A stretch of 64,000 nt of DNA, taken from Megachile rotundata. Its lineage: Eukaryota; Arthropoda; Insecta; Hymenoptera; Megachilidae. A program made the translations under genes and the position numbers. Positions 46,381 to 58,740 of the stretch are shown piece after piece (position 1 is the stretch's first letter; each line of letters starts with the position of its first letter). The notes beneath the pieces were generated by a model that saw nothing but the letters and a program-made list of their open reading frames with translations, ran no database searches and had not been told where the DNA came from. The DNA lies in contig NC_134997.1 in NCBI RefSeq assembly GCF_050947335.1, positions 4,278,001 to 4,342,000 of the forward strand, given 5' to 3'.

Positions 46381-46880
46381 AATTAGTTTGAACAGGAGGG
46401 GTACAGGTTACAAGGTCCCAAGATCATTTTTGCTCACCGATCGGCACACCGGACTAAAATCGACCCGGTTTTCACGCACGTGGCACGTGCAAAATGTTCA
46501 AGTACCCTTCAGGACATCGAAATTGACCAGAAGCACGCGATTCGAGTCAGTGACTCCGAAAAACGATCCTTCAGTGGCGGACGAACGTGTCGGCAAACAG
46601 AATCGCTCGGTGGAACGGCATCGAGCCCCGGGGTTGGTTCGTTGCCTCTCTGTTCGTGGCCGATGAACACGTCGTCCCTGGAGGCTTGTTGCACGGCAAA
46701 AACGTCAGTAGCAAGAACTTGCCGCGATTTTTTTCGAACGTGTCCCGAAACTGGCCCGCTCCTCTGTGCTCGCCGATTCCGTTTTACTTTCCGTCCCAGC
46801 AAATCGCGATTTCCGATAAACGCACTTTTTCCCCCGAACTCATCCCGTGAAACGAGGGCAACCGATCGGTAACACGACTT
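46381..46880. other. GC-richer patch
   Basis: Strong CpG-containing block with three plus frames and one minus frame of 87-130 codons that overlap one another. No domain. One of the better candidates for a conserved noncoding element or a lone exon. Confidence 0.35.
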
Positions 46881-47160
46881 TTGACCTAACGATACTCTCT
46901 TTTTGCCGTGAGAATCTCTTTGAGTGATGGTGGGCTCTTTGATTATTCATTTACGTCAATTAATAATTAATTACATGTTTGGTACAAGGGGGAGATTCGA
47001 TTCAACGGGATCTTTGATCTAATATATTTTGGCGGAAAAACGAGTATTGTGTTTTTCTGTGCTGCGCAAAACGTACTGCTGCAATGCAGGATGGGTGGTT
47101 ATATTATGCGTAGTATAGATGGAAAAATAAATTGAAGTTCAATGTTTGCAATGTAACATA
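46881..47160. other. AT-rich spacer
   Basis: Nothing recognised. Confidence 0.4.
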
Positions 47161-47804
47161 GTAATTTCACTCTTGATGATTTAACTCTTGAAAATTCGTT
47201 GGAGGGCAACTCGTGGCGATAAAACACGTGATAAGTCAACACTTAGTAATTTAACCAGTCGGAAATCAACTTGAGGTGATACATAATATGTCGTACTGTA
47301 GCGCGTGGTTGTTTAATTCTTGGTAATTTAATACGTTGTAGATCAACTCGTGGTGATATAATACGCAATACTTCAGCGCATGGTTGTTCAATTTCTGGTA
47401 GTACAACGTTTGGTAATTTCACATACAGTGTGACAACGCGTGGTAGTTTAACCCTGGTAATTGGACGCATTAAAAATTAACTTATGACAATATAATATCA
47501 TTTTGTGATGATTACATGGTACATTAATAAGTGGAAATTCAACCTTTGGTAATTTAACGACTCAGAAATTAACCGATGACGATATTAAACAAGTTACACG
47601 AGTGGTAGTTCAGCCGCAATTAATTTAACGTTTTCTAGATCACCTCGTGGTAATAAAATACGTGGTTCTTCTGCGCTTGGTAGTTCAATGCTTGCTAATT
47701 TCAAACGTAGTAACGTGTTGCAGTTCGATCCTTGGTAATTTACCGTGTTAGCAATTAACTTATGATGATATAATGCGTGATTCTTCAACGCGTGGTAGTT
47801 TACC
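47161..47804 (-). repeat. 15-bp degenerate satellite, reverse arm (left of the LTR)
   Basis: Units such as AGTTCAACRCGTGGTAGTT and CTTGGTAATTTAACRC are the complement of the 44460-45365 family. The array stops at CTTG and resumes after the LTR insertion. Confidence 0.82.
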
Positions 47805-47808
47805 CTTG

Positions 47809-49846
47809 TGTAACGATTCTGGAACCTAGGTTCAGATGTTAACAGCGCTAGTGAGGTAAAGAGCGGCTTTTACCAACTGAACGATTCGTTTTGACAAATA
47901 ACTAAATCTAAAGAATGTGGGATTCGTGTGGTGTGCGGTTAAGGAGAGAAATCCACAGGTCATTATCTTTCAACAATAAGATTTATTCAATAAAATAACG
48001 AAGATGATGAATTTAACAAATAACAACAAAATATGAAAAGTATACTGGTTTGATCAAAAGAAACTAAATAGATTTTGATATAATATTAATAATAGAAATA
48101 ATAGAATTTAGCAACTAAACAGTACGTAATATATAATTGTGAATCTAACAAATGGAACTCGCTAGTAAATACTTTATATTAAATCGTACCTAAGTCTGAT
48201 TTCGGATAAAGCTAACTATGCTTTTATAGAATTAACTGAATTTGATTCTCGTTTCAAATGCTGTCGCAATGACAAAATTTATCTTGATTAATACGTTTGT
48301 AATTTATAATGAATATTCTTTTACAATAATAATAATATTAAAGCGTTATAGCCTACCGCAGCGAGGAATCCGACCTAAGTGTGATTCTCTAAGTGTACCT
48401 AGATACGCTTTCGCAAAATTGGACAGATTAATGATTGTATCTGATATCTAACGCGGTGTAGTCGACTACAGAAATTACGCTAATGACAGAACAATATTCT
48501 TTTACTAATTCAAAATTCCAAAATGTGTTTGAATCTAATGAACTTTACTCGAAACAATTACTCTTTCTTAATTTGTCTCGACAACTAATTGTCCATGACC
48601 CTTTTTGTCAAAACAAACACTGCTAAGACCAGATCGCTTATTTTGGGAGCCTGTTGTTCACTGGCTACTAGAACGAACCAACGATACAGGAAAAGGCTGA
48701 ACAGTATAAGTTCAACAGGGTAGCAAATCAATTGATTCTAATATAAAATCGTAATTGCTGAACTGCCACCCAAAAGACACGAGCTTCAGAGACCAAGTCG
48801 CTCAAATGGGGAGCCTGCTATTCGCTGGCTACGAAACTACCCAGAGCGAACTCCGAGAATCTGACGGCGCGTTAGCAATCCGACGAAAAATCAAATATGA
48901 GTATCTGAGAGCTATCGTTTCGATGTCTTAGCCTTTCTTGGCGCTAAGTATAGCACTCTCCTAAAGGAGTTTCAGATACGAGACCGTTTGAATAGGGAGC
49001 CTGCTGTTCGCTGGCTACTAGAACGACCCACGATCAAGTATCTAAATGCCGTATACCCGCTTTACCAGTCAAGTATTAAGAATCGTTTCGGCTCTTGACA
49101 GCGAAAACTGTTCCGGTTATACTTATCTGAAGACTTCTAGCTCGCTCGTCTTCGAAAACTGTTCTGCGATTTAGGCGGGTTTCGCTCAGCTTTTTATACT
49201 CGCAGGCCTGTTGATTTCTTGGAAAACCCCCATAATGTCGAAATATATAATTATCGTATAAATTCGCAATTAGAAATTAATTATGAAAACGAACGATTTA
49301 ATTACATTATTATTATTGCATTCTACTCGGTAGTTTATGTTGTTGATGCAAAAATAATAGTTTAATAGCATTTTCTATCTTCTTCTATATACTACGCACG
49401 ACTTTCATACGGATCGAATCTAAATGTATAAGCATACGATGCTTCTAGAACATTCCATAGAATAATATTATAATTTACAATTATTGCAATAAACTAACAT
49501 TTGACTTTAGTTCCGGATAACATAATATTAGTAAGCTTGATATGTATTGACTGATTTGTTTAACTAATAATTTTAATAACTAATAACATCGTAATTGTAA
49601 AATATATTCCTATCCTTCTCTAAGATTACGCGAGAATACTAGGAAATTCGGGGCGAGCATCGCGGCACGTAGGCACATAGCATTACGGAATTTTCCATAT
49701 AGAACTATAAATTTATTACCGACAGTTTACTGAATTCTTATGATACTCTATTTGTCTAATGTCGCGGTTGGTAAGAGAGAAATACAGTCGATAATTGAAG
49801 TAATGACACCGGGATAAAAGTTTGAAAATTCTTCAGGGATGTTACA
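47809..49846 (-). mobile_element. Solo LTR of an LTR retrotransposon, 2.04 kb
   Basis: Bounded by TGTAAC...GTTACA (TG...CA type) and a 4-bp duplication CTTG (47805-47808 and 49847-49850). Removing it restores the satellite sequence. On the minus strand a TATAAAAAG box lies at 49198-49190 and an AATAAA at 47987-47982, in the order expected for U3-R-U5. No gag, pol or primer-binding segment is present, so this looks like a recombined solo LTR. It contains three diverged copies of a 163-187 bp unit marked by GGGAGCCTGYTRTTCRCTGG at 48645, 48808 and 48995. A 4-bp duplication fits Gypsy or Bel/Pao, and I cannot tell which. Confidence 0.8.
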
Positions 49847-49850
49847 CTTG

Positions 49851-50060
49851 GTAATTTAACACATTGTGTATCATTTTGTGATGATACAATACATGGTACT
49901 TCAACACGTGGTAGTTCAATCTTTGGTAATCAACGCATCATATATCATCTCGTGATGCTACAACTCATAGTATTTCAATTCTTAATAATTTAACATGTTA
50001 TGATTTACGAGATGTTACAGCACGTATTAGTTCAACTCTGAGTAATTTCACATGCGATTC
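49851..50060 (-). repeat. 15-bp degenerate satellite, reverse arm (right of the LTR)
   Basis: GGTAATTTAACACATTGTG, ACGTGGTAGTTCAATC and similar units, continuous with 47161-47804 once the LTR is removed. Confidence 0.8.
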
Positions 50061-50523
50061 AATGCATGCATTTCTTTTAAAGTATACACGATACATCTAA
50101 AAGTGTTGAAAAGACATTTGTTAGAGTGTGAATTGAACACTAAAGAGCAGCACGAAGAATCGGTAGGCAAGTCAGATGTTCCAAGTTATTCTTCTGTCGA
50201 ATTACACGGAGAAACTGATCGAGAACACCCGTTGGGCTCACGTTCCGGAATAATTTAATGACACGACCCTCCAATGCTTCGCTTCTCATCGCCGCGGGCC
50301 GAATTTGGTTAAACGCTTCGCAATTAAACAGCAAATCGGCGTACTGATGGTTATCGATACGAACTGCAACGGAATTTAACTTTATCTCGTTTTCTAATCG
50401 TTCTTCTCGAAATTCTTGAGAATAATTCTTTCTGAAATTAAAATTGTTTAAGGAGGTTGTGGTTCTTTTAATACAAGATCATTCGAATTCTAACTTCTTT
50501 TTTTAAGGACGTGAATTCAATTA
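50061..50523. other. GC-richer patch
   Basis: 50110-50340 is non-repetitive with short frames on both strands and no domain. Confidence 0.35.
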
Positions 50524-50525
50524 TA

Positions 50526-51025
50526 AGGTGAAGTGAGGTAAATTCGTAAACGAGGCAAGTGCGTATACAAGCTATTTTTATTACAATATGAGCGAAATTT
50601 CTCCATTTAGTATGTTTGTTTCCTTGTTTTGTTTCACTATATCCCCTTTTATATTTCATCTAAGAGTATTTGTTTGCAGTATAGAATACTTGCATAATGC
50701 AGTAAAAAGCATTTTTTAGCAGATTTGTTAATAATTCTGCTCTTGCCCTATTGCACATGAAATAAAGTTTCAAATTATTTAACTTCAAGTTACGCTCTTA
50801 CCTCATTTTCGGGGAAAGTGCAGAGTAGTTGACATTTTAAACAATTTCCTATCAAAATCAAAATGTACAAGGAAAATTAAGATCCTAGTTAATATTAATT
50901 AAATAGTAGTAATTGTGCAAAACTTTCGATATTGACAGCGTTAAGCATTTACATAGCAGACTGAAAATACTTACGTTGAAATATCAACTTTACAAAAGCC
51001 AGTTTGCACTTACCCCACTTCACCT
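50526..51025 (-). mobile_element. M500 MITE, copy C
   Basis: 500 bp, inverted relative to copy A. TA at 50524-50525 and 51026-51027, ends AGGTGAAGTGAGGTAAATTC and, complemented, AGGTGAAGTGGGGTAAGTGC. No coding capacity. The 63-codon minus frame at 50468-50659 is incidental. Confidence 0.93.
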
Positions 51026-51235
51026 TAACCTCTTTCTTACTTTATATATTTTTTATTTTGCAGGTTCCTATTTCTATTAATTTATTCAATGTTCTAAAAT
51101 TTTGATAAAAATGGAGTAAAATTGGAAACGATTAATGTTGTATTAGTTCTCAATGTTTTTATACAATATGTACTATGAAAATACTTTAGTTGAAAGATTG
51201 GTAACATTTACTACTATATGAAGAAAGAGTAAAAG

Positions 51236-52310
51236 ATAATGTGCTGTGACTTGATTTTCCGATTTCCAAATTGTCAAATTCTTAAATTAGAAATCCTTTT
51301 ATCTTTCCAAATTTTGGTTTTCTAGTTTTTAAATTGTTAAATTTATGAATACTCAAGTTACTAAATTTTCAATTGAAAATAAATTTTTTCATTGGGAAAT
51401 CTCTATACCCTCAAATTCTTACGTTTCTAAATTCATGAACCAAATTTGGGGGATTCCTAACTATTTATAACCTCTAATCTGTAAATTCTCATATGTCAAT
51501 AGATTTTTGAATCACAAAGTCACCAAATCTCAAGGTCCCCAAATTCCCCGATCTTCAAATCTCTAGGACTCAAAATTTATACCTCAAATTCCTGTACCCC
51601 AAATCCCAATCTCCCAACTTCTGGAACCACAAATTTCAAAATTTCAAAATTCCTAGGTCCACAAATTTCAAGATCCTTAAATCTCAAAGTTCTCAAATTG
51701 CTAGGTTTCCAAACCTTAAGCACATTAAATTTCAAAGTCCATATATCCCAATGTGCTGAAATCCTAAAGTTCTAAAATTCCTAGATCCCCAAGCCTCAAA
51801 GTCCCCAAATCTCAAGGTTCAAAAATCCCAGAGCCCGCAAATTTTTAGGTCCTCAATCTCAAAATCCTTGAATTTAAAAATTTCGAAATTCCAAAATCTG
51901 CAAATTCCACAGTATTCCAATTTCTAGACCCCTAAATCCCATGTTTCTCAAATCTCAAAGTTCCTAAATTCTTAGGTTTCTAAATCTTAAATACATCAAT
52001 TCTAAAGTCCACAAATCCCAATGTCCTGAAATTCTAAGGTCCTAAAATTCCTATATTCCCAAATCAAAAGCTCCCAAAACCCCAAAATCTCAAAATCCGC
52101 AAATTCCGAAGTATTCAAATTCCTAAGCCCCTAAATCACTAGTTTCCGAGACTCGAAGTCCCCAAATACCACTGTTCTCAAATTTCGAAGTCCCAAAATC
52201 CAAAATAGCTTAGAAATCCCAAATTCTAAAGTTCCTAAATCTCCAGGTCCACAAATATCTATAGTTCCAACCTTCCGAATCCTTAAAAATCCTTAAAAAT
52301 CAACGACTAA
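51236..52310. repeat. CCTAAATCYCAAAGTTC degenerate array, C-type strand
   Basis: More than 1 kb of AAATYCCAAARTYCCTA units with spacing about 10-20 bp and almost no G on the plus strand. It is richer in CCC than the 38.3-39.4 kb array. 51028-51235 before it is featureless AT-rich DNA. Confidence 0.82.
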
Positions 52311-53000
52311 TATATCTCATACCCGCCGCTACCATATTTTCACTACGTAAACGATATTTGCTCTGTACCATACGTGTTTTCGATGTAGATATCGTTTGTC
52401 GGTTACAGCAGTATTTTTGAAGCAAAGTGAAATCAGATTAAATCGCGACTTTTCTCTGTTTTGTCTGGCCGGAGGCTTTGACAGAGAAAACGTCAAAACG
52501 CGCGGGAATTACGAGCGAAAGAAGACGAAACGAAATGGAAAAAAAATGGCGGTTACGCGGGAAGGGTGGGCAGGTAGGGAACAGAGAGGCAGAGAAACAA
52601 AGGGATCGCGATGGCGTTGGAACCATAAGAGTGTGAAAATGTTTAGCAATTTCGAAATCAGCCGTGGCCCGCAGTTTGCGCCAAAGCGCGTTACCGGAAA
52701 CTCGTGACCAGTGGGCTACGGGCGACAGCGGCGGCCACCGCAAAAGCGGATTGCGGTTCCGGCGGGTAACACGCGTTAAAAACGCCTCACGCACACGCGA
52801 AACTCGCGCAAACGGACTGTTTTTCTCTCTTTTCCTCATTTTCTACCGGTCCCGGGAGAAAAACCGGACAGCTTTCGCCCTCCCTTTCGCCTCTCTTCCG
52901 CCCGTTTGCATGGAATAACTTGTACAACCTGCAAACGCCACTCACTCGCGCGCCATCTGCTGCCGGAAAAAACAATCGCAAATAGGATTAACGCTACTAC
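52311..53000. other. GC/CpG-rich patch
   Basis: 52380-52985 has many CGCG and GCGC words and overlapping frames of 64-133 codons on both strands with no domain. It ends in CTGCCGGAAAAAAC near 52968. It is a candidate regulatory island or untranslated exon. Confidence 0.35.
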
Positions 53001-53340
53001 GTAATCCTATAAATGCTCTATTCTCTGTTAAAATTTACTCGCGCAATCTTCTCAGTGTTTCTCATACGCCTGGACACGTTTATCATCCGAATGCTATATC
53101 TACTTTGATTTTTGTATGATTTGGGAACTTTGTTTCTTTGAGGCACGTTAAATGAGCAGGATTCCAGGAGTACGAACTTAAAAATTATGAGTTTATAGAA
53201 TTTATAATGATTTTTTGAAGATGCGATTAGTTTGAACAAATATAGTGGAAAAGGACTGAGAATTATGATAATTAATATGTCATATACAGGGTGTTACAAT
53301 TTTTAGCGCTAAGCTTCACCAACGTATTTCGTATACTAAA
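53001..53340. other. AT-rich sequence with an orphan mariner-like end
   Basis: TATACAGGGTGTTACAATTT at 53283-53302 resembles Tc1/mariner termini, but no matching inverted end was found within about 1 kb. Confidence 0.35.
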
Positions 53341-53760
53341 ATAACAGAAGAATATTGTATTAATTTAGGAATTTATACATTTTATTAAAAATTCCCAAAT
53401 TCATCATTTTCTATGTACTCAAATTTCTTTTATAACTGTCTAACTGCGCAAGTTCCCGAATTTCTAAATTTCTAAATTTATAACTTTTTACATACCTAAA
53501 TTTCTAAATTCATAATCTTCTAAAGACCGAAATTCCGAAATTTCTAAATTTCCAAGGATATAACTTTTTAAATACCCAAATTCCTAAATTCATTACGAAA
53601 TTCTTCATTAGAAATTAAGAGCTTGTAAATTTGGATATTTGAGAACTTGGAAGTATATATGGAACTCTGATGCTGGAAATTTTGTAATTCGAATATCGGA
53701 AATCTAAGAAACTACAAATTTGAGAATTTGAAATTGTAAATTTAAAAATTTTAGATCTAC
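53341..53760. repeat. AAATTTCTAAATT degenerate array switching strand type
   Basis: C-type units up to about 53600, then G-type units (TTGGATATTTGAGAACTTGG, AATTTGAGAATTTG). The change of strand sense occurs within one array. Confidence 0.75.
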
Positions 53761-53819
53761 ATTTATTAACACGACTGAAATATTAATAATAACCGATTGA
53801 CAATATATATTTAATATAA

Positions 53820-54260
53820 GTATTCAATAGGTACATAATACACTAGCAAAATGGTAAAATAATAGAACAGCTAAATAATAGTATAGTGGAACGGAGAAAG
53901 AATGAAGTAGTAGAAAGTAGACGAACAGTAAAATAGTGAAATAGTGAAATACTGAAATGATGAAATAGTAGAGTAATGACATAGTAAAATAGTCAAAGGA
54001 AATAGTAGAAAAATAATAAAATAGTGAAACAGTAGAATTGCAGAAGAATGCTGCAGCAAAATAGTGCAGCAAAATACAAATAAAATTAGTAAAGTGGCAT
54101 AATGGTAAAAATAATAAAATAGCAGAATGTAACGAGCAAAGTGGTGAAAAAAATAAAATGAAGGATCCTAAAATGATAAAAATAATAGTATAGTACTATA
54201 GTAGCGTAGTAGCATAGTAGCGTAGTAGCGTAGTAGTATAATAGTATACTACCATAGTTT
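53820..54260. repeat. AAATAGTGAAATAG / AGTAGCGTAGT array
   Basis: AAAATAGTGAAATAGTG units at 53845-54170 and AGTAGCGTAGTAGCATAGT at 54195-54250. Of the same type as 15656-16580. Frames in it are repeat artefacts. Confidence 0.85.
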
Positions 54261-54857
54261 CTGAATGTAATGAAGTTCCTGGAACCACTCGATCTACATT
54301 TATTCGTTTGTTTGTTTGTCTGTACCACGCTACAGACCACAATCTTTGTTTAGGGTAGAGTCGTGAGGTACCCTAAATTTGCTAAATGAATTTTGGTGGC
54401 GCTCTAACGATAGAAACTTATTGTCATCAACATCAATCATCGTTGAAACAATAAAAGAAACCGTATTAGGCTATCGTTTGCGATCATTTTTGACACATAG
54501 AATCGACTGGAAGTACGTTATGTTTCTATAACTCATCTTTGACGACAATACTTGGTCATCATTGACGTTGGTTCTCATGGAATCAACCGTAATCGTGTTT
54601 AGTTTTGTATTGGGATAGTTTAAATTGCGTTTAATCGTTCGAAACGTTTTCAAAATCTCTACATCTCATTCTTGTTCCACCTCAACGTTTACAGTAGATA
54701 CTCTGAATTTTAAATACATATTCTAATTCGCGTAAGGCGTGCTGCGTAAATCTACAAGTATCTACAAGTATCTACAAGTAGTACAGTACAGTTATGTACA
54801 CTGTACATGTACTGTTATGTATTATACATTATGTCGTATACTGAAAATCATTTTTAA
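54261..54857. other. AT-rich sequence with small tandem repeats
   Basis: (GTTT)n at 54306-54318, ATCTACAAGT three times at 54750-54780, and GTACAGTACAGTTATGTACA palindromic words after it. No gene. Confidence 0.45.
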
Positions 54858-55296
54858 TCGTGCAGAATTATTACTAAATAATGATAACGATATATTTATA
54901 CATAGCAATTTGTTACTATCGTGATAATAAATTGTGTTGGGGGGCCGTGCAAGTGTTTAGTCTCGAGCATCAATAGCGCGTGAAGTGAAATTTGGTGAAT
55001 GCCATAGAATATGTCTGTAGCCTACTCGAAAAACTAGTTCACAACTTTCCAACCACATTGTTTAAGTTCAAAAGATTTACAGATATTTGTATACAGAGCA
55101 TGTCAGATACAAGATGTCATCAAAGCAAAGGGCGGAAACACAAGATATTAACATGTATTAATAATATTATGTACAGTAGTGGTGTATCATGTTAGTAGCT
55201 AATAAATTATATTATTACACTTTGAATAGGCCTTCTAATTTTATGGAAATTTCACTTTTAATTTGACGGTGGTCCTAATTTGATGGCCAGGAACTG
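54858..55296. mobile_element. T580 element, left-truncated copy
   Basis: Aligns with 18990-19481 through shared blocks such as ATAGCAATTTGTTACTATCG, GTGAAGTGAAATTT and AACTAGTTYACAACTYTCCA, with scattered differences and small indels. The right end TGGCCAGGAACTG is followed by TA (55297-55298). The left end with its TIR is missing. Confidence 0.82.
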
Positions 55297-55339
55297 TAGT
55301 ATTATAGTGTCCCAGTATGATAGTGTGATAGTATAGATA

Positions 55340-55838
55340 AGTGAAGTGGAGTAAGTGCAGACTGGTTTTTGTAAAGTCGGTATTTAAACGTAAGTATTTT
55401 CAGTCTGCTATATAAATACTTAACGCTGTCGATATCAAATGCTTTCCACAATTTAATTAATTAATATTAACTAGGACTTTAATTTTCCTTGTACATTTTG
55501 ATTTTGATAGGAAATTGTATAAAATGTCAACTACTCTGCACTTCCCCCGAAAATGGGGTAAGAGCGTAACTTGAAGTTAAATACTTTGAAACTTTATTTT
55601 ATGTGCAATGGGGCAAGAGCAGAATTATTAACAAATCTGCTATAAAATTCTTTTTACTGCAATATGCAAGTACTCTATACTGCAAACAAGTACTCTTAGC
55701 TGAAATATAAAAGGGGAAATAGTGAAACAAAATAAGGAAACAAATATACTAAATGGAGAAATTTCGCTCATATTGTAATGAAAATACGAGTGCCTGTATA
55801 CGCACTTGCCACATTTACGAAGTTACTCCACTTCACCT
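55340..55838 (+). mobile_element. M500 MITE, copy D
   Basis: 499 bp. The left end lacks one G (AGTGAAGTGGAGTAAGTGC), preceded by TA at 55338-55339. The right end is followed by TG, so the duplicated TA has mutated. Inserted in a TAGTATAGTGTGATAG array that continues at 55840. Confidence 0.9.
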
Positions 55839-56210
55839 TGGTATGGCAATATGGTGGTATGGCGGTATATGTATAATGTAATAGTGTAGTAGGATGGTAG
55901 TATAGTAATATAGTAGTACAATAATACGATGATATGATGGCGTAATTGTGTGGCAGTATAATATAGTGATATGATGGCATAGTAGTGTAGTAGAATAATA
56001 AGATGGTAATATAATAATATAGTAGTATGATAGTATGATGGCATGATGGCGTAGTAATGTGGTAGTGTAATAGTATACATGTGTACTAGCACAATAATGT
56101 AATAGTATGGTAGTATGTTAGTATGATAATATGGTATTACAGTAGTATGGTAGTGTAGTAGTATTATAATATTATAGTACAATACGACAGTAAAACAGTA
56201 AATCTCCAAA
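55839..56210. repeat. TAGTATGRTAGTGTAG degenerate array
   Basis: Trinucleotide-like TAGTA/TGGTA/TGATG words with 5-8 bp spacing. The left remnant is at 55299-55337. The 128-codon minus frame (Tyr, His, Ile, Leu) is a repeat shadow. Confidence 0.85.
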
Positions 56211-56940
56211 ACAGTGAAGTAAAAAAATGGTTCTCCAAATAAAATAGCATTGTTCCTTTAACTAAAATATTCTTGTACCATGCCATTTTACACATACGCT
56301 TTCCACTGTTTCTATATGTATAATCAGTCTTCTCCGCCACTTAAACTTTTAAAAAACGCCACCACCGCAATCAACCGTAGACATCGATTACGATTTACTT
56401 CGAACGATTATTCATTATTACACAAACGATTGCATCGAATCATTCATCACATCCAAAGGAGACTGACCATCGCAAGATACGAACGTACCTTTCTCTCTGT
56501 TCGAGTAACATGCATACAATACAGAGACACGAAAATATTCGCAACGCGAACCATAAGGACAGATCTGAAGATGTTGTCGGCGAGATGAAAGGATCATCCC
56601 TCTGTACGAGATGGTCGTCAAAGGGACACGCGTGTCTGGTCCCCTGCTGTGATTTTCACTCGACTGCTCGTCGCCGTCGTCTCCTCTTGGTCCCCGAGCC
56701 GATGTGTCGCGTGTTATTGCAGCTCTTCGCCCGGTTAATAATACTTCTCGTCTTTCTGCATTACTACCGACTCGCCTGTCTGCATAGTTTACGCATAAAG
56801 AACATTCCTTCTCTTTAAACACCCTCTTTAACGATTCTACCCCCATGATTCGACGCTGGCCCTCCTCTCCATCTTCTCGTGCTATGCAACCCTTTTGGTT
56901 GCCACTTTTTTCATCCCTCTTTTCTTTGTGACACCTCGCT
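56211..56940. other. GC-richer patch
   Basis: 56320-56890 is non-repetitive. Opposed frames of 102 and 142 codons overlap and neither shows a domain. Confidence 0.35.
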
Positions 56941-57470
56941 GCATTTTATTATTACTAATGACAAAATAAAATGTTATTCATCGACTGGTTCTTAACCCCG
57001 TACCATACGAGTTTGACTTGTGATGCACTCATCGGAATGTGATTTTTAATTAAATTTTGAATACACTTCAATTGGTTTAAGATTCAATTACAATTTGCAT
57101 AATCAAGGATAACATTTTGACTTTCTTTGAGTTTTTCAATATTGTAGCTGTGAGTAATTAGTTCTAACTAACGCACTTAACAGATTAATCGTACAGGGAT
57201 TAATGAAAATGAGCAAATGCATTACTTATAAAAATTATATATGTTTTTCGACTTCTAAAACTTAAACAAAGTAGAGTTGCATTATAAACAGTTTATTATA
57301 GATATATATTTATATTGTATTTATTATATTTATATTCCTTATTGTGCATCTGAGAGATGTTATATTATACACTTATTACGCGTGTTATATTAATATTTTA
57401 CTACGTTTTACTGTTACTATGAATTACTGTATATCATATTACAAGTTTTGATCATTTTTAATTGGTAATT
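56941..57470. other. AT-rich sequence
   Basis: Nothing recognised. Confidence 0.4.
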
Positions 57471-57871
57471 GAAAATTTCAGAAATGTGAAAGATCTAAGA
57501 AATCGAGAATTTAAGAAATTTGAGAAGTTTGAGAAATTTGAGAAACTTAAAAATTGAGAGTTTGAAAATTTCGAAATAAACTGTCGAAAATAAACTTTCG
57601 AAATAATTTATAAACTGAGAATTTAACACATGAAAATTTGAAAACGCAGAAATTTGGAATCTTGTCAATTTGCGAAGCTGTAAATTTACAAATTTAGAAA
57701 ATTTTTAAAACTGAAGATTTGAAAATTCAGAATTGAAAAATTTGAGGGTTTCAGAATTGTAAAGTTTGAGAGTGTAGAAACTGAAAATTTAAAATACAGA
57801 GATATGAAAATTAGAGTATTGGAAACTGAAAAACTTGGAACCTTGAGAGATCAAGAATTTGAAAATTTAGA
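57471..57871. repeat. GAAATTTGAGAA degenerate array, G-type strand
   Basis: AAATTTGAGAAGTTTGAGA-type units leading into the homogeneous 8-bp array that follows. Confidence 0.8.
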
Positions 57872-58141
57872 AATTTTAGAATTTTAGAATTTTAGAATTT
57901 TAGAATTTTAGAATTTTAGAATTTTAGAATTTTAGAATTTTAGAATTTTAGAATTTTAGAATTTTAGAATTTTAGAATTTTAGAATTTTAGAATTTTAGA
58001 ATTTTAGAATTTTAGAATTTTAGAATTTTAGAATTTTAGAATTTTAGAATTTTAGAATTTTAGAATTTTAGAATTTTAGAATTTTAGAATTTTAGAATTT
58101 TAGAATTTTAGAATTTTAGAATTTTAGAATTTTAGAATTTT
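57872..58141. repeat. Homogeneous (GAATTTTA)n array, about 34 units
   Basis: The 8-bp unit GAATTTTA repeats with no visible interruption over about 270 bp, in sharp contrast to the diverged arrays elsewhere. This implies recent expansion or assembly smoothing. Confidence 0.97.
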
Positions 58142-58233
58142 GGAAATTTGAAAATTATTATCGAACGTTATCTTGCTCGACTGAAACACAAAATGCTCTA
58201 CATGAAGGTACATATTTTATTCCTATTACACTT

Positions 58234-58740
58234 CCTATAAGGTAAAATACTTAACCTAATCCTACAAAACTATGAAACAATTATCATCATTTTACATCTC
58301 TAAATCTCATAATTCCTAGTGTCTTGTACCCTATCACATCAACACCTAATTACTATTTATTTCAGCAGAAACGCAACCCTTCTAAAAAGGGTGGCTTACT
58401 TCACCTTCTTTAAAATAAACTACTTAACCTAATTCTACAAAGCAGTGAAAGAATTATCGCCATTTAACATCTCTAAATCTCATAACTCCTAGTGTCTGTT
58501 ACCCTATCACATCAACACCTAATTACTATTTATTTCAGCAGAAACGCAACCCTTCTAAAAAGGGTGGTTTACTTCGCCTTCTTTAAAATAAACTACTTAA
58601 CCTAACCCTACAAAACAGTAAAACAATTATCATCATTTTATATCTAAAAATGTCGTAGCTACGAATGTGTCTCATAGCCTGTCACACCAACACTTAATTA
58701 TTTATCTCAGCAGAAAGCTACCCCTTGCAAAGAGAAATTG
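58234..58740. repeat. 173-bp tandem repeat, about three units
   Basis: TTAACCT marks recur at 58251, 58424 and 58597 (period 173). Units 1 and 2 are close. Unit 3 diverges in its second half. Each contains CAGCAGAAACGCAACCCTTC and a small ACCCTT/AAGGGT hairpin. No coding frame is shared. Confidence 0.93.

Noticed and set aside
55823..56209. 128-codon minus-strand ORF
   Set aside because: It is a low-complexity Tyr/His/Ile reading of the TAGTATGRTAGTG array and runs across the end of MITE copy D.
57872..58141. CRISPR-like or engineered repeat
   Set aside because: A pure 8-bp tandem array without spacers, in a eukaryotic AT-rich context. It is an ordinary satellite expansion.
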